A stretch of DNA of 64,000 nucleotides from Achromobacter sp. Root83 (GTDB lineage: Bacteria > Pseudomonadota > Gammaproteobacteria > Burkholderiales > Burkholderiaceae_B). Of this stretch, positions 54,647 through 62,750 are shown piece after piece; the first letter of the stretch is position 1, and every line of letters starts with the position of its first letter. The position numbers and the translations under genes are program-made. The notes below the pieces were generated by a model that was given only the letters and a program-made list of their open reading frames with translations, was not told the DNA's origin and ran no database searches. The stretch lies in the NCBI RefSeq assembly GCF_001428845.1, contig NZ_LMIU01000012.1:562857-626856 (forward strand). Reading direction: 5' to 3'.

Positions 54647-54723
54647 CCGGCCCGCGTATTGCTTTTGAGTAACCCAGTTGGCAGTTGCCTGTACGAATTT
54701 TCGTCTTGCATCCGCACCAGAAT

Positions 54724-54799
54724 GGGTGCTTAGCTCAGTTGGTAGAGCGGCGCCTTTACACGGCGTAGGTCACAGGTTCGACCCCTGTAGCACCCACCA
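54724..54799 (+). tRNA. tRNA-Val (TAC)
   Basis: A 76-base cloverleaf: acceptor GGGTGCT / AGCACCC, A73 and encoded CCA, D arm GCTC/GAGC, anticodon loop TTTACAC (anticodon TAC), T arm CAGGTTCGACCCCTG. Followed by a terminator. Confidence 0.96.
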
Positions 54800-54841
54800 A
54801 AAGCGACCCTGAATCATGCTTGCATGGCATGAATTCCACAT

Positions 54842-54873
54842 AAACCCGCACACGGCGCCGTGGCGGGTTTTTT
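54842..54873 (+). terminator. Terminator after tRNA-Val
   Basis: AAACCCGC / GCGGGTTT enclosing a palindrome CACGGCGCCGTG, with TTTTTTG following. Confidence 0.85.
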
Positions 54874-55146
54874 GTTTTGGGCTCTTGAAGCTTGAAGCTG
54901 CGAGGCTTGTGAGGCTTGTGGGGCCTCCGGGTGGCCTGACGGGCAGTCGCCGGCCCCGACGGCACGCCGGGATCGGCGGGTAGGATTTTTGTACTGGTTC
55001 ATATCGCACTTTTTTTTTTAGCGGCTGAACTTCAGTATTCACAGGGTTCATACACGGAAGGGGCTGTCCCGCTTTTCGTCCGAATCCGTCTGGCACAGGT
55101 ACTAGTAGCTTCGCACCGTCACCCGCCTTTCCAAAAGGTAGACGAA
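54874..55146. other. Intergenic region with short direct repeats
   Basis: No gene supported. Tandem GAGGCTTGT copies (54900-54918) and GAAGCTT/GAAGCT copies just before them; a nine-T tract at 55011-55019. A promoter for the DUF3313 gene must lie in the right half but no strong match is visible. Confidence 0.45.
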
Positions 55147-55836
55147 ATGAATGCTGGTAATTCGCCGCGAAATCTTCTGCTCGGCATTTTTTCGGCCGTC
55201 CTGGTCGCGGGCTGCGCTACTCCATCCGCACCGGTGGAATCAGGCTTTCTCCAGAATTATTCGATGCTGACCGAGCGGCCCGCCCCGGGCGGCGGCACCC
55301 GGCTGGTGTATCTGAACCCTGATTTCACGCCCGAACGCTACCACGCGGTGTGGCTTGCTCCCGTCGTGTACTACCCGGAACCTCAGCCTTCCGAGAATGT
55401 GTCGCTGGAAACCCTTACGCAGATTCGCGAGGCGGTCGATCGGTCGTTGCGGCAAAAGATCGGTCAAGAGGTTCAACTGGCCGACCGCCCGGGCCCCGGC
55501 GTGGCGCAGGTGCGTATCGCCATCACCGCGGTCGGGACCGCCACGCAGCCGCTCAAGGAATACCAATACATCCCCATTGCGTTGGTCATGACGGGAGCGA
55601 GGGCCGCGATGGAGGGCGGCATGCCGGCCAACGCCACGGTAGCCATCGAATCGCAGATCACGGATAGCAGATCGGGCGAACTGCTTTACGCATCGGTGCG
55701 TGGCGGCACCGGCGAAAGGGTCGCCAGCGCGATGCAGGGCCAGGGCGGTGTCCAGTTGTCGAAGCTGCAACCGCTTATCGACGAATGGACCACCGCGGCG
55801 GCCTATGAAATCCGGAAATATGTCAGACCGAGGTAA
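55147..55836 (+). CDS. DUF3313-type lipoprotein
   Basis: A 229-residue lipoprotein with signal peptide and lipobox VAGC (Cys23). The mature part begins PVESGFLQNYSMLTERPAPG and contains GGTRLVYLNPDFTPERYHAV, a DUF3313 pattern, then a helical stretch ETLTQIREAVDRSLRQKIGQ and LADRPGPGVAQVRIAITAVG. The family is of unknown function, secreted to the envelope. AAAAGGTAGACGAA precedes the ATG. First of three exported-protein genes after tRNA-Val. Confidence 0.85.
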   Translation: MNAGNSPRNLLLGIFSAVLVAGCATPSAPVESGFLQNYSMLTERPAPGGGTRLVYLNPDFTPERYHAVWLAPVVYYPEPQPSENVSLETLTQIREAVDRSLRQKIGQEVQLADRPGPGVAQVRIAITAVGTATQPLKEYQYIPIALVMTGARAAMEGGMPANATVAIESQITDSRSGELLYASVRGGTGERVASAMQGQGGVQLSKLQPLIDEWTTAAAYEIRKYVRPR

Positions 55837-55991
55837 GCCTGTCCGGCGGTTGTGCCGGCAGCACGCCAGGGGCGCGTCCACTTCGACAGTTTGAAGCGCC
55901 CCACGCGGTTGCCCAGCGTTTCGCCGCCATTACGTGCGTTTCCGTATGAAAGCTGCATAAAGCCGTTCAACAACTTTTCGTGGGAAAGAAA

Positions 55992-57434
55992 ATGAACATT
56001 ACTCGTCGAAATTTGAACGCGGGGTGCTTGGCTTTGCTTGCGACCGGCGGCTTGGGCGCGTCAGTGCGCGCCGCGGAGGGGCTGGTTGCCGATCTGCCGG
56101 AGGCAAGCGAGGGGTTCTCGACGGCGGTCGACGCATACATCTATGCCTATCCCCTTGTGACGATGGAGCTGACCAGGAGGGTCATCACGAACGTCGCGGA
56201 ACCGGTGGGGACGCGGGCTCCGATGGGGCATCTCATCAAGTTGCGGAAATACCCGGACGCGCATTTCCGCGATGTGACCGCGCCAAATGCGGACACGCTG
56301 TATACGACAGCCTTTTTCGATGTGGGAGCCGAGCCATGGGTGGTGAGCCTGCCAGATATGAACAAACGCTATGCGCTGTTTCCCATGCTGGACGGCTGGA
56401 CGACGGTTTTCGACGTTCCCGGCAAGCGGACGACGGGAACCCAAGCGCAGACTTTCGTGGTTACGGGGCCAGGGTGGGAGGGGCAGGTCCCGCAGGGCAT
56501 GACGCAATACAAGTCGCCGACAAGCATTGTGTGGCTGCTTGGCCGCATCTACTGCACGGGCACTCCCGAGGACTATGCGGAGGTGCACAGGCTGCAGGAC
56601 GAAGTAAAGATCTTTCCCTTGAGCGCAATGGGGAAAGAATGGAAGCCGCCCCAAGGCAAGGTCGATCCGGCGATAGACATGAAGGCGAGCGTGCGCGATC
56701 AAGTCAACAAGATGGACGCGATCGAGTATTTCACGCTGTTTTCGGAACTCTTGAAAAGGAACCCGCCGTACGCTGCGGATGCACCCATGGTTGCCAGGTT
56801 GGCCTCCATAGGAATCGTGCCAGGACAGGATTTTGACAAGACGAAGCTTGATCCTGCTTTCGTGAAGCGTGTGCCCGAAATCGGCTTTGGACGCATCATG
56901 GCGCACTTCAAATCCAGCGATGGCGATATCCAGGAAATCGACGGATGGGGCTTTACGACCAAGACCGGGATCTATGGCACGAATTATGTCCAACGGGCAT
57001 TGATCACGGCGATCGGCCTGGGCGCCAACAGGCCGCAGGATGCGATTTATCCGACTTCGCTCAAATCCGCCAGCGGCAAGGTAATGCGCGCCTACGACGG
57101 GTCCGAGAAGTATGTGCTGACCTTCAAAAAAGGGATGACGCCGCCCGTTTCCGGATTCTGGTCGTTGACCATGTACGACGAGGATTATTTCTTTGTCGAC
57201 AATCCGCTTGATCGCTACTCGATCAGCGCGCGCCAGCCCTTGAAGGCGAAAGCCGACGGTTCGATCGATCTGCTCATTCAGCATGTATCACCGGGCGCCG
57301 AACTGGAGTCCAACTGGTTGCCGGCGCCCAAGGGCAAGTTCATCTTGATGATGCGGCTCTATTGGCCCAACGAAAGCAATCCATCCATCATCGACGGCTC
57401 CTGGGTGATTCCGCCGGCCAGAAGGGTCAGTTGA
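55992..57434 (+). CDS. DUF1254/DUF1214 domain secreted protein
   Basis: A 480-residue exported protein. ATG at 55992 follows GGGAAAG; an in-frame GTG four codons upstream is possible. The signal sequence ITRRNLNAGCLALLATGGLG carries a twin Arg (RR at 5-6 of the listed start), so Tat export is possible. DUF1254 occupies ~45-180 (AYIYAYPLVTMELTRRVITN; NADTLYTTAFFDVGAEPWVV) and DUF1214 the C-terminal third (SGFWSLTMYDEDYFFVDNPL; LPAPKGKFILMMRLYWPNES). The family is common in environmental bacteria, function unclear. Codon use looks less GC-biased than its neighbours, hinting at transfer. Confidence 0.9.
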   Translation: MNITRRNLNAGCLALLATGGLGASVRAAEGLVADLPEASEGFSTAVDAYIYAYPLVTMELTRRVITNVAEPVGTRAPMGHLIKLRKYPDAHFRDVTAPNADTLYTTAFFDVGAEPWVVSLPDMNKRYALFPMLDGWTTVFDVPGKRTTGTQAQTFVVTGPGWEGQVPQGMTQYKSPTSIVWLLGRIYCTGTPEDYAEVHRLQDEVKIFPLSAMGKEWKPPQGKVDPAIDMKASVRDQVNKMDAIEYFTLFSELLKRNPPYAADAPMVARLASIGIVPGQDFDKTKLDPAFVKRVPEIGFGRIMAHFKSSDGDIQEIDGWGFTTKTGIYGTNYVQRALITAIGLGANRPQDAIYPTSLKSASGKVMRAYDGSEKYVLTFKKGMTPPVSGFWSLTMYDEDYFFVDNPLDRYSISARQPLKAKADGSIDLLIQHVSPGAELESNWLPAPKGKFILMMRLYWPNESNPSIIDGSWVIPPARRVS

Positions 57435-57510
57435 CAGCCAATGGAGGGGGCAGGGGCGCCGCGCAGTTGGCGCTGCCTGCCGTTCAATGAGTTCCACCGT
57501 GAGGTTCGCG

Positions 57511-58290
57511 ATGAAAAACAGTACCGTGTGTTATCTGTTTTTTTGCCTCTTCTGGATGGGCCGGGCATTTGGCGCGGATCCGGCCCCGGCTTCCCCGGCA
57601 AGCGCCCAGGATGCGCCGACGGAATGGGAGTTTTCGGTCACGCCGTACCTGTGGGCCACCGGCCTTTCCGGCAAGACTTCGCAGTTCCATCTTCCCACCG
57701 TCGATATCGACGCGAGCTTCGACAAGATTTTCGATGACCTCAATTTTGCCGCCATGGTGATCGGCGATGCGCGCAAGGGGCGGTACAGCGTGTTCGGGGA
57801 CGTCATCTATACCGACATTTCTTCGGATGGCGCAAGCCCACGGGGCGTGCTTGCGACGAGCGCCGATGTGAAGGCGACGACGTTCGCGGGAATGATAGGC
57901 GTCGGCTATTCGGTGCTGAAAACCTCGCCGCACCACTTGGACCTCGTGGCGGGCGCTCGGGTCTGGTCTGTCGACACGGAGGTTTCATTCAGTGGAGGCG
58001 TCCTGCATGGCAGGAAACGGAGCGATAGCGCGACGTGGGTGGATGCCCTGGTGGGGCTCCGCGGCATTTACGCCTTCAATTCGAAGTTCTATGCGACGGG
58101 CTGGGGCTTGATCGGCGCGGGGGGCGCGGACCTGGACTGGGATGTCGGCCTCGGGTTCGGTTACCACTTCAACGACCGATTCTCCGCGACGTTCGGTTAC
58201 CGGGCGCTCGGCGTGGATTACCGCCAAGGGAGTTTTGTGTTCGACGTGGTGCAGAAGGGGCCGATGGCCGGCTTGACGATCCGCTTCTAG
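57511..58290 (+). CDS. Outer-membrane beta-barrel protein
   Basis: A 259-residue exported protein. ATG at 57511 is supported by GAGG six bases upstream; an in-frame ATG eight codons earlier is less likely. Signal peptide STVCYLFFCLFWMGRAFGAD. The mature part alternates amphipathic strands (WEFSVTPYLWATGLSGKTSQ; VFGDVIYTDISSDG; FAGMIGVGYSVL; LDLVAGARVWSVDTEVSF; LGFGYHFNDRFSATFGYRAL) and ends in Phe (LTIRF), the barrel-assembly signal. It resembles the OmpA-barrel/OmpW-like small porins. It lies 76 bases after the DUF1254 gene, likely same transcript. Confidence 0.85.
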   Translation: MKNSTVCYLFFCLFWMGRAFGADPAPASPASAQDAPTEWEFSVTPYLWATGLSGKTSQFHLPTVDIDASFDKIFDDLNFAAMVIGDARKGRYSVFGDVIYTDISSDGASPRGVLATSADVKATTFAGMIGVGYSVLKTSPHHLDLVAGARVWSVDTEVSFSGGVLHGRKRSDSATWVDALVGLRGIYAFNSKFYATGWGLIGAGGADLDWDVGLGFGYHFNDRFSATFGYRALGVDYRQGSFVFDVVQKGPMAGLTIRF

Positions 58291-58434
58291 CGGGCGAGCC
58301 GCATTCCGGCTATTCCAGGCCGGTGGCGGATTTTTCGTATCAGAACGCGATGGCGTGGCCGGGTGCGGGGGGCACCGCCCTGTCGCCGGGTTTGATCCCG
58401 GTCAGGACATGTGCTGGCCCAGACGAAATACAAC

Positions 58435-58453
58435 GTGCGAATCATTCGCATTT
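58435..58453 (+). promoter_or_regulatory. Fur-box-like operator before tonB
   Basis: A perfect palindrome TGCGAA TCA TTCGCA at 58436-58450, followed by TTTAAG, similar to Fur boxes (AATxATTxxCATT type). A TATAAC box at 58461-58466 lies close by, so bound Fur would block the promoter. It is about 100 bases before tonB. Confidence 0.7.
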
Positions 58454-58552
58454 AAGATACTATAACGGGCTTGTACCGGTCAGCCGGCGTCGCCTTTCTG
58501 TGCGCGTCTTTTCCCTGGCTGGCCGGATAAGTCAATGCACCCTGGCTGATTC

Positions 58553-59365
58553 ATGCCTAGTTTTCAACGCGGTTGGAATTCTTCTTCGCGGTCTTCTTTT
58601 GGTATACGCGCAGGCGCTGGCCTGGCGGTAGTCGCGCTTCACGCGGCGGTAATCGGCGCCATCTTCATGGCGCCGGAAAGCCGTCCTGAACTGGAGGAAC
58701 CCGAGGCGATCATGGTGAGCGTGGTGGATGCGCCCATCCCCCAGATCGCAAAAGCCGAACCCACGCCCGAAGTGCCGCAGCCGGTGACGGAAACACCGCC
58801 CGAGCCGCAACCCGAGATCGAGCCTGAACCCGAGCCCGAACCCGAATTGAAGCCCGAGCCGGAACCCGAACCGGAACCCGAGCCGGTGGTTGAAAAACCG
58901 CCGATGCCGGCGCCCAAACCCCCGCCGCCCAAACCGAAGCCCAAACCGAAGCCCCAGCCCAAGCAGGACGTCAAGCCCGAGCCGAAGCCGGAAACGCCGC
59001 CTCGGCAGACGCCGCCCAGCGGCGCGCCGGAAGGCACGCAGGCGCCGCAGGGACCGCAACAAGGACCACCGCCCGATCAGCCTGTGATGGTCTCCAGTAT
59101 CGAGTTCCAGGGCGCGCGTCCGATGCCGAACTACCCGATGGCGTCGCGCCGCATGCGGGAAGAGGGCAGGGTCGTGGTGCTGGTGGAAATCAACACCCAG
59201 GGGCTGGTCGAGCGGGCAACCATCGATGCGTCGTCGGGTTTTCCGCGCCTGGACGAATCCGCGTTGACCGCCGCCCGCAAGGGCCGTTTCAAGCCCTATA
59301 CCCGTAACGGCGTGGCCTATCCCGCCAAAGCCAAAATTCCGTTCGATTTCGTAATGAGGAACTGA
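58553..59365 (+). CDS. tonB: Energy transducer TonB
   Basis: A 270-residue TonB. An N-terminal membrane helix (GIRAGAGLAVVALHAAVIGA, residues ~17-36, with the conserved Ser/His type positions), a long Pro/Glu/Lys spacer (~45-175; EP and KP repeats that span the periplasm), and a C-terminal domain with RPMPNYPMASRRMREEGRVV, VDEINTQ-like VLVEINTQGLVERATIDASS and the end KIPFDFVMRN. It couples the proton-motive force to outer-membrane receptors for iron and cobalamin. Two bases separate it from exbB. The Fur-like palindrome upstream suggests iron repression. Confidence 0.95.
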   Translation: MPSFQRGWNSSSRSSFGIRAGAGLAVVALHAAVIGAIFMAPESRPELEEPEAIMVSVVDAPIPQIAKAEPTPEVPQPVTETPPEPQPEIEPEPEPEPELKPEPEPEPEPEPVVEKPPMPAPKPPPPKPKPKPKPQPKQDVKPEPKPETPPRQTPPSGAPEGTQAPQGPQQGPPPDQPVMVSSIEFQGARPMPNYPMASRRMREEGRVVVLVEINTQGLVERATIDASSGFPRLDESALTAARKGRFKPYTRNGVAYPAKAKIPFDFVMRN

Positions 59366-59366
59366 G

Positions 59367-60323
59367 ATGTCCAACGCACTGCATGGCGCCACCCTGGTGG
59401 CGCAGGCGACCACCAGCCCGGCCGCGCCCGCCGCGGCAGCGGCCGCGCCCGCGGCCCAACAAGCCGCCACCGCCGCGGGCGAGGTCGCCCAGCAAGCCGC
59501 CGGCGCTGTCCAGCAATCGGCCGACGCGCTGCATAGCGCCGCTGCCGCGCTGCCCGCCGCACCCGCTCCGCTCGCCGTTCCCGACATGGGTTTCATGCAC
59601 TTTGTCGCCCAGAGCGACTTCGTGGGCAAGAGCCTGTTCGTCATCCTGATCCTTATGTCGCTGGTGACCTGGTACCTGATCCTGGTCAAGGCCGCCAGCA
59701 ATGTCAGCATGCGCAAGCGTTCGGCCGACTTCCTGAACAAGTTCTGGAACGCCAGTTCGCTGGAGCAGGTCGAGCACGAGATCAGCACGCACGGCGCGCG
59801 CGACCCGTTCTCGCACCTGGCCAGCCATGCCATGCACGCCCAGGCCCACCACAACAAGTTCGGCGCGACCAAGCTGGAAGAGTCGGGCAGTAACTCGGAT
59901 TTCGTCACGCGCACCATGCGCAAGGTGATCGACGAAGAAACCGCCAAGCTCGAGAACGGCCTGACGGTGCTGGCTTCGGTGGGTTCGACGGCGCCGTTCG
60001 TGGGCCTGTTCGGCACGGTCTGGGGCGTGTACCACGCGCTGGTCGGCATCGGTCTGTCCGACGGCGTGACCATCAACCGCATCGCCGGTCCGGTGGGCGA
60101 AGCCCTGATCATGACGGGCCTCGGCCTGGCGGTGGCCATCCCCGCCGTGCTGGCGTATAACACCTTTGTGCGCAACAACCGCGTGTACCTGTCACGCCTG
60201 GATGCCTTTGCGCATGACCTGTTTGCGTTCCTGACCACCGGCCAGCAAGTGGCGCTGTCCGACGGCAAGGTGCGCGCGCTGCGCCGCCAGAATGGCGCCG
60301 CGGTACAACGCGGGAGCGAATAA
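59367..60323 (+). CDS. exbB: ExbB, TonB-system proton channel subunit
   Basis: A 318-residue protein, longer than E. coli ExbB because of an Ala/Pro/Gln-rich N-terminal extension of about 65 residues. The MotA/TolQ/ExbB domain follows, with a first helix SLFVILILMSLVTWYLILVK (~89-108), and later FVGLFGTVWGVYHALVGIGL and GEALIMTGLGLAVAIPAVLA. ExbB and ExbD form the proton channel that powers TonB. The gene's stop overlaps the exbD start. Confidence 0.95.
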   Translation: MSNALHGATLVAQATTSPAAPAAAAAAPAAQQAATAAGEVAQQAAGAVQQSADALHSAAAALPAAPAPLAVPDMGFMHFVAQSDFVGKSLFVILILMSLVTWYLILVKAASNVSMRKRSADFLNKFWNASSLEQVEHEISTHGARDPFSHLASHAMHAQAHHNKFGATKLEESGSNSDFVTRTMRKVIDEETAKLENGLTVLASVGSTAPFVGLFGTVWGVYHALVGIGLSDGVTINRIAGPVGEALIMTGLGLAVAIPAVLAYNTFVRNNRVYLSRLDAFAHDLFAFLTTGQQVALSDGKVRALRRQNGAAVQRGSE

Positions 60324-60817
60324 TGGCTTTTGGCAGCTTCGAGGGCAAAGGATCCGGGAGCCATGCGGTTTCCGAGATCAACATGGTGCCCCTGATCGAC
60401 GTCATGCTGGTGTTGCTGGTGATCTTCATCATCACGGCGCCGCTGCTGGCGCACTCGATCAAGATCAACATGCCGCAGGTGGCCGCCGAGCAGATCGAGG
60501 AAGAGCCCAAGACCGTGGACCTGGCCATCGATGCCAGCGGCGCGCTGTTCTGGGACGAGAAGCCGGTCAATATCGATGACCTGCCGAACCGCTTCAAGTC
60601 GATCGCCGGCACCAAGCCGCAACCTGAAATCCGCATCCGCGCGGACCAGAATACCCGCTACGAAACGCTGGCCAAGGTGATGGCATCGGCGCGCCGCTCG
60701 GGCATGACGCGCATCGGGTTTGTTACGACGCCGCCCTCGGGTGGCACGGCTCCGGCCGGTGCGGCCGCCGGCGGGGGGGGCGCTCCGGCGCCTGCCGCCG
60801 CCCCGTCCGGCGGGTGA
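60323..60817 (+). CDS. exbD: ExbD, TonB-system subunit
   Basis: A 164-residue protein. After a short cytoplasmic start (SHAVSEINMVPLIDVMLVLL), one membrane helix carries the essential Asp in MVPLIDVMLVLLVIFIITAP (~residues 21-40), then a periplasmic domain (VDLAIDASGALFWDEKPVNI; QPEIRIRADQNTRYE) and a Gly/Ala/Pro-rich tail (PSGGTAPAGAAAGGGGAPAP) that is longer than usual. The first base of its ATG is the last base of exbB. A terminator follows. Confidence 0.95.
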   Translation: MAFGSFEGKGSGSHAVSEINMVPLIDVMLVLLVIFIITAPLLAHSIKINMPQVAAEQIEEEPKTVDLAIDASGALFWDEKPVNIDDLPNRFKSIAGTKPQPEIRIRADQNTRYETLAKVMASARRSGMTRIGFVTTPPSGGTAPAGAAAGGGGAPAPAAAPSGG

Positions 60818-60829
60818 ACGAATCCTGGA

Positions 60830-60859
60830 AAAGGGGGCGCTTTTAGCGCCCTTTTTTTT
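60830..60859 (+). terminator. Terminator after exbD
   Basis: GGGCGC / GCGCCC stem with A-rich left flank and eight T. It ends the tonB-exbB-exbD operon. Confidence 0.92.
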
Positions 60860-60881
60860 GGGATCGCGCTAGAATCGCGGC

Positions 60882-61553
60882 ATGCGAGTTCTGGTAATCG
60901 AAGACGACACCACCCTGGGCCATGCGCTCCAGGAATTTCTGGCCGACCAGGGTTATGCGGTCGACTGGCTGACCGAGGGCGACCGCGTGTTGGGCGCCTT
61001 GGCAGGCCAGCCGTACGACCTGATGCTGCTCGACCTCAACCTCCCGGGGATGAGCGGGCTGGATGTCCTGAGGCAATTGCGCCAGGATGGCAACCAGGTC
61101 CCCGTGCTGATTCTCACGGCCCGCGATGGCATCGAAGACCGCGTCGCGGGCTTGGATGCCGGGGCGGACGACTACGTCACCAAGCCTTTCGAACTGCCCG
61201 AGCTGGCCGCTCGCGTGCGCGCCTTTGGCCGCCGCCGCGCCGGCCAGGCACAACCCTTGATCGAAGTCGGCCCGCTCGTATTCGACACGGTTGGCCGTGA
61301 AGTCCGGGCCAATGGCCAGCGCCTGTCCTTGTCCGTGCGCGAACTTTCCGTCCTGGAAATGCTGATGGCCCGCGTAGGCCGCGTCGTGACCAAGCGGCAG
61401 ATCGTCAATTCGCTCTCCGCCTGGGATGCAGATTTCAGCGAGAACGCGGTGGAAGTCTACGTGTACCGTTTGCGCAAGCGCCTGGAGGGCACGGGCGCCA
61501 GCATTCAGACTGTGCGTGGCTTCGGCTACATGCTGGATGTGGAAGCGGCCTGA
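60882..61553 (+). CDS. OmpR-family response regulator
   Basis: A 223-residue regulator. The receiver domain has acidic ED at 7-8, phosphorylatable Asp51 in LMLLDLNLPGMSG, the Thr switch in ILTARDG and Lys in YVTKPFELPEL (~99-109). The C-terminal winged helix shows RLSLSVRELSVLEMLMARVG, VVTKRQIVNSL and the end YVYRLRKRLEGTGASIQTVR. Closest in look to the QseB/TctD/BasR group. It is 22 bases before the sensor kinase (by the first ATG) or 66 bases by the chosen one, the usual pairing. Confidence 0.94.
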   Translation: MRVLVIEDDTTLGHALQEFLADQGYAVDWLTEGDRVLGALAGQPYDLMLLDLNLPGMSGLDVLRQLRQDGNQVPVLILTARDGIEDRVAGLDAGADDYVTKPFELPELAARVRAFGRRRAGQAQPLIEVGPLVFDTVGREVRANGQRLSLSVRELSVLEMLMARVGRVVTKRQIVNSLSAWDADFSENAVEVYVYRLRKRLEGTGASIQTVRGFGYMLDVEAA

Positions 61554-61619
61554 CGGGCCAGCCGCGCCCGGCTCATGCCGGCCGCGCGCATCGATCCGCC
61601 TAAGCAAGGGCTACGCGTC

Positions 61620-62750
61620 ATGACGCAGGAACGCATACCTTCTTCCGCACCCGGGATTTCGCGCCGGGTTTCGCACCCCTTGCTCCCTTCACGTTCGCTT
61701 GCCCGGCATCTGGTCATCAGGCTGATGCCGCCCATCCTGCTGCTCGTGTTGCTGGATCTGGCCGCCACCTGGGTCATCACGCACAAGATCGACATGTCGC
61801 TGTGGATGCTGGAAGATTTTTTCTGGCTGATGGTCGTGGGGCAGGTCGCGCTGATCGCACTGTTCACATGGGTGGTGGTGCAGGGCGTGCGGTCCGGTCT
61901 GCGGTCGGTCAACCATCTGTCCGAGGAAATCCGGCAACGTTCCATCGATGATATGCAGCCGCTCGAAGTGGCCGGCGTTCCGGTGGAAATCGAGCCGCTG
62001 GTCACCCACACCAATGACCTGCTGTTGCGCCTGGACGCGTCGCTGGCGGCTCAGCGCCGTTTCATCGGCCATGCGGCGCACCAGCTACGCACGCCGCTAG
62101 CCGGCCTGCGGCTGGAATCCGAGCTGATGCTGGCCCGCCCCTTGCCGGACGACGTGCGGGCCCGCGCGGAGCGCATCAAGGCGGTCAGCGACCGCATGAT
62201 ACGGCTGGGCCAGCAACTGCTGGTGCTGGCGCGCGCCGACCCCAACGCCCGGCCACAGGACAGCTTTGTGCGCATCGATCTGTGCGAATGGGTAAGGGTT
62301 CACGGCGCCGAATGGTTCCCGCGCGTGCGGGACGCGCATTACGAACTGGATCTGGCGGCGCCGGAATCCCCCATCTGGATCGATGCGGATCCCTTGCTGT
62401 TGGCCGAACTGCTGGGCAACCTGATCGACAACGCGTTGCGCTACGGCAATCCGACGGGGCGCATCACGCTGATCGTCGGCGCCAATCCGCCGTCGCTGAC
62501 GGTGGAAGACGACGGACCCGGCATTCCACCCGAAGAACGTGATCGCGTTTTTGAAGCGTTTTACCGGTCGCCCACCGCCACGGCGGGCGGCTCTGGCCTG
62601 GGGCTGGCCATCGTGCGCGAGATCGCGCACGCGCACGGGGCCTGGTGGAAGCTCACCAGCCGCCCGGACTTTTCCGGAACGCGGTTGTCCGTCGTGTTTC
62701 CCGGCCCCCGCAAAGGGGCCCAACTCACTCGTCAAGAACCCGCATCATGA
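61620..62750 (+). CDS. Sensor histidine kinase (TctE/QseC-like)
   Basis: A 376-residue kinase. ATG at 61620 has AAGGG eight bases upstream; an in-frame ATG at 61575 is possible. Two membrane helices ([20 protein letters not shown] ~32-51; [20 protein letters not shown] ~66-85) flank a very short periplasmic loop, so the sensor is probably intramembrane. A HAMP-like linker leads to the H-box [17 protein letters not shown] (phospho-His in HQLRTP, ~154), N-box [12 protein letters not shown], and G-boxes DDGPGIPPE and GGSGLGLAI. The stop overlaps the kup start (ATGA), so the kinase and transporter are translationally coupled. Confidence 0.93.
   Translation: MTQERIPSSAPGISRRVSHPLLPSRSLARHLVIRLMPPILLLVLLDLAATWVITHKIDMSLWMLEDFFWLMVVGQVALIALFTWVVVQGVRSGLRSVNHLSEEIRQRSIDDMQPLEVAGVPVEIEPLVTHTNDLLLRLDASLAAQRRFIGHAAHQLRTPLAGLRLESELMLARPLPDDVRARAERIKAVSDRMIRLGQQLLVLARADPNARPQDSFVRIDLCEWVRVHGAEWFPRVRDAHYELDLAAPESPIWIDADPLLLAELLGNLIDNALRYGNPTGRITLIVGANPPSLTVEDDGPGIPPEERDRVFEAFYRSPTATAGGSGLGLAIVREIAHAHGAWWKLTSRPDFSGTRLSVVFPGPRKGAQLTRQEPAS

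Noticed and set aside
58800..59000. EP/KP repeats in tonB as a possible CRISPR-like or satellite array
   Set aside because: They encode the normal TonB periplasmic spacer with mixed codons; no spacer-repeat pattern.
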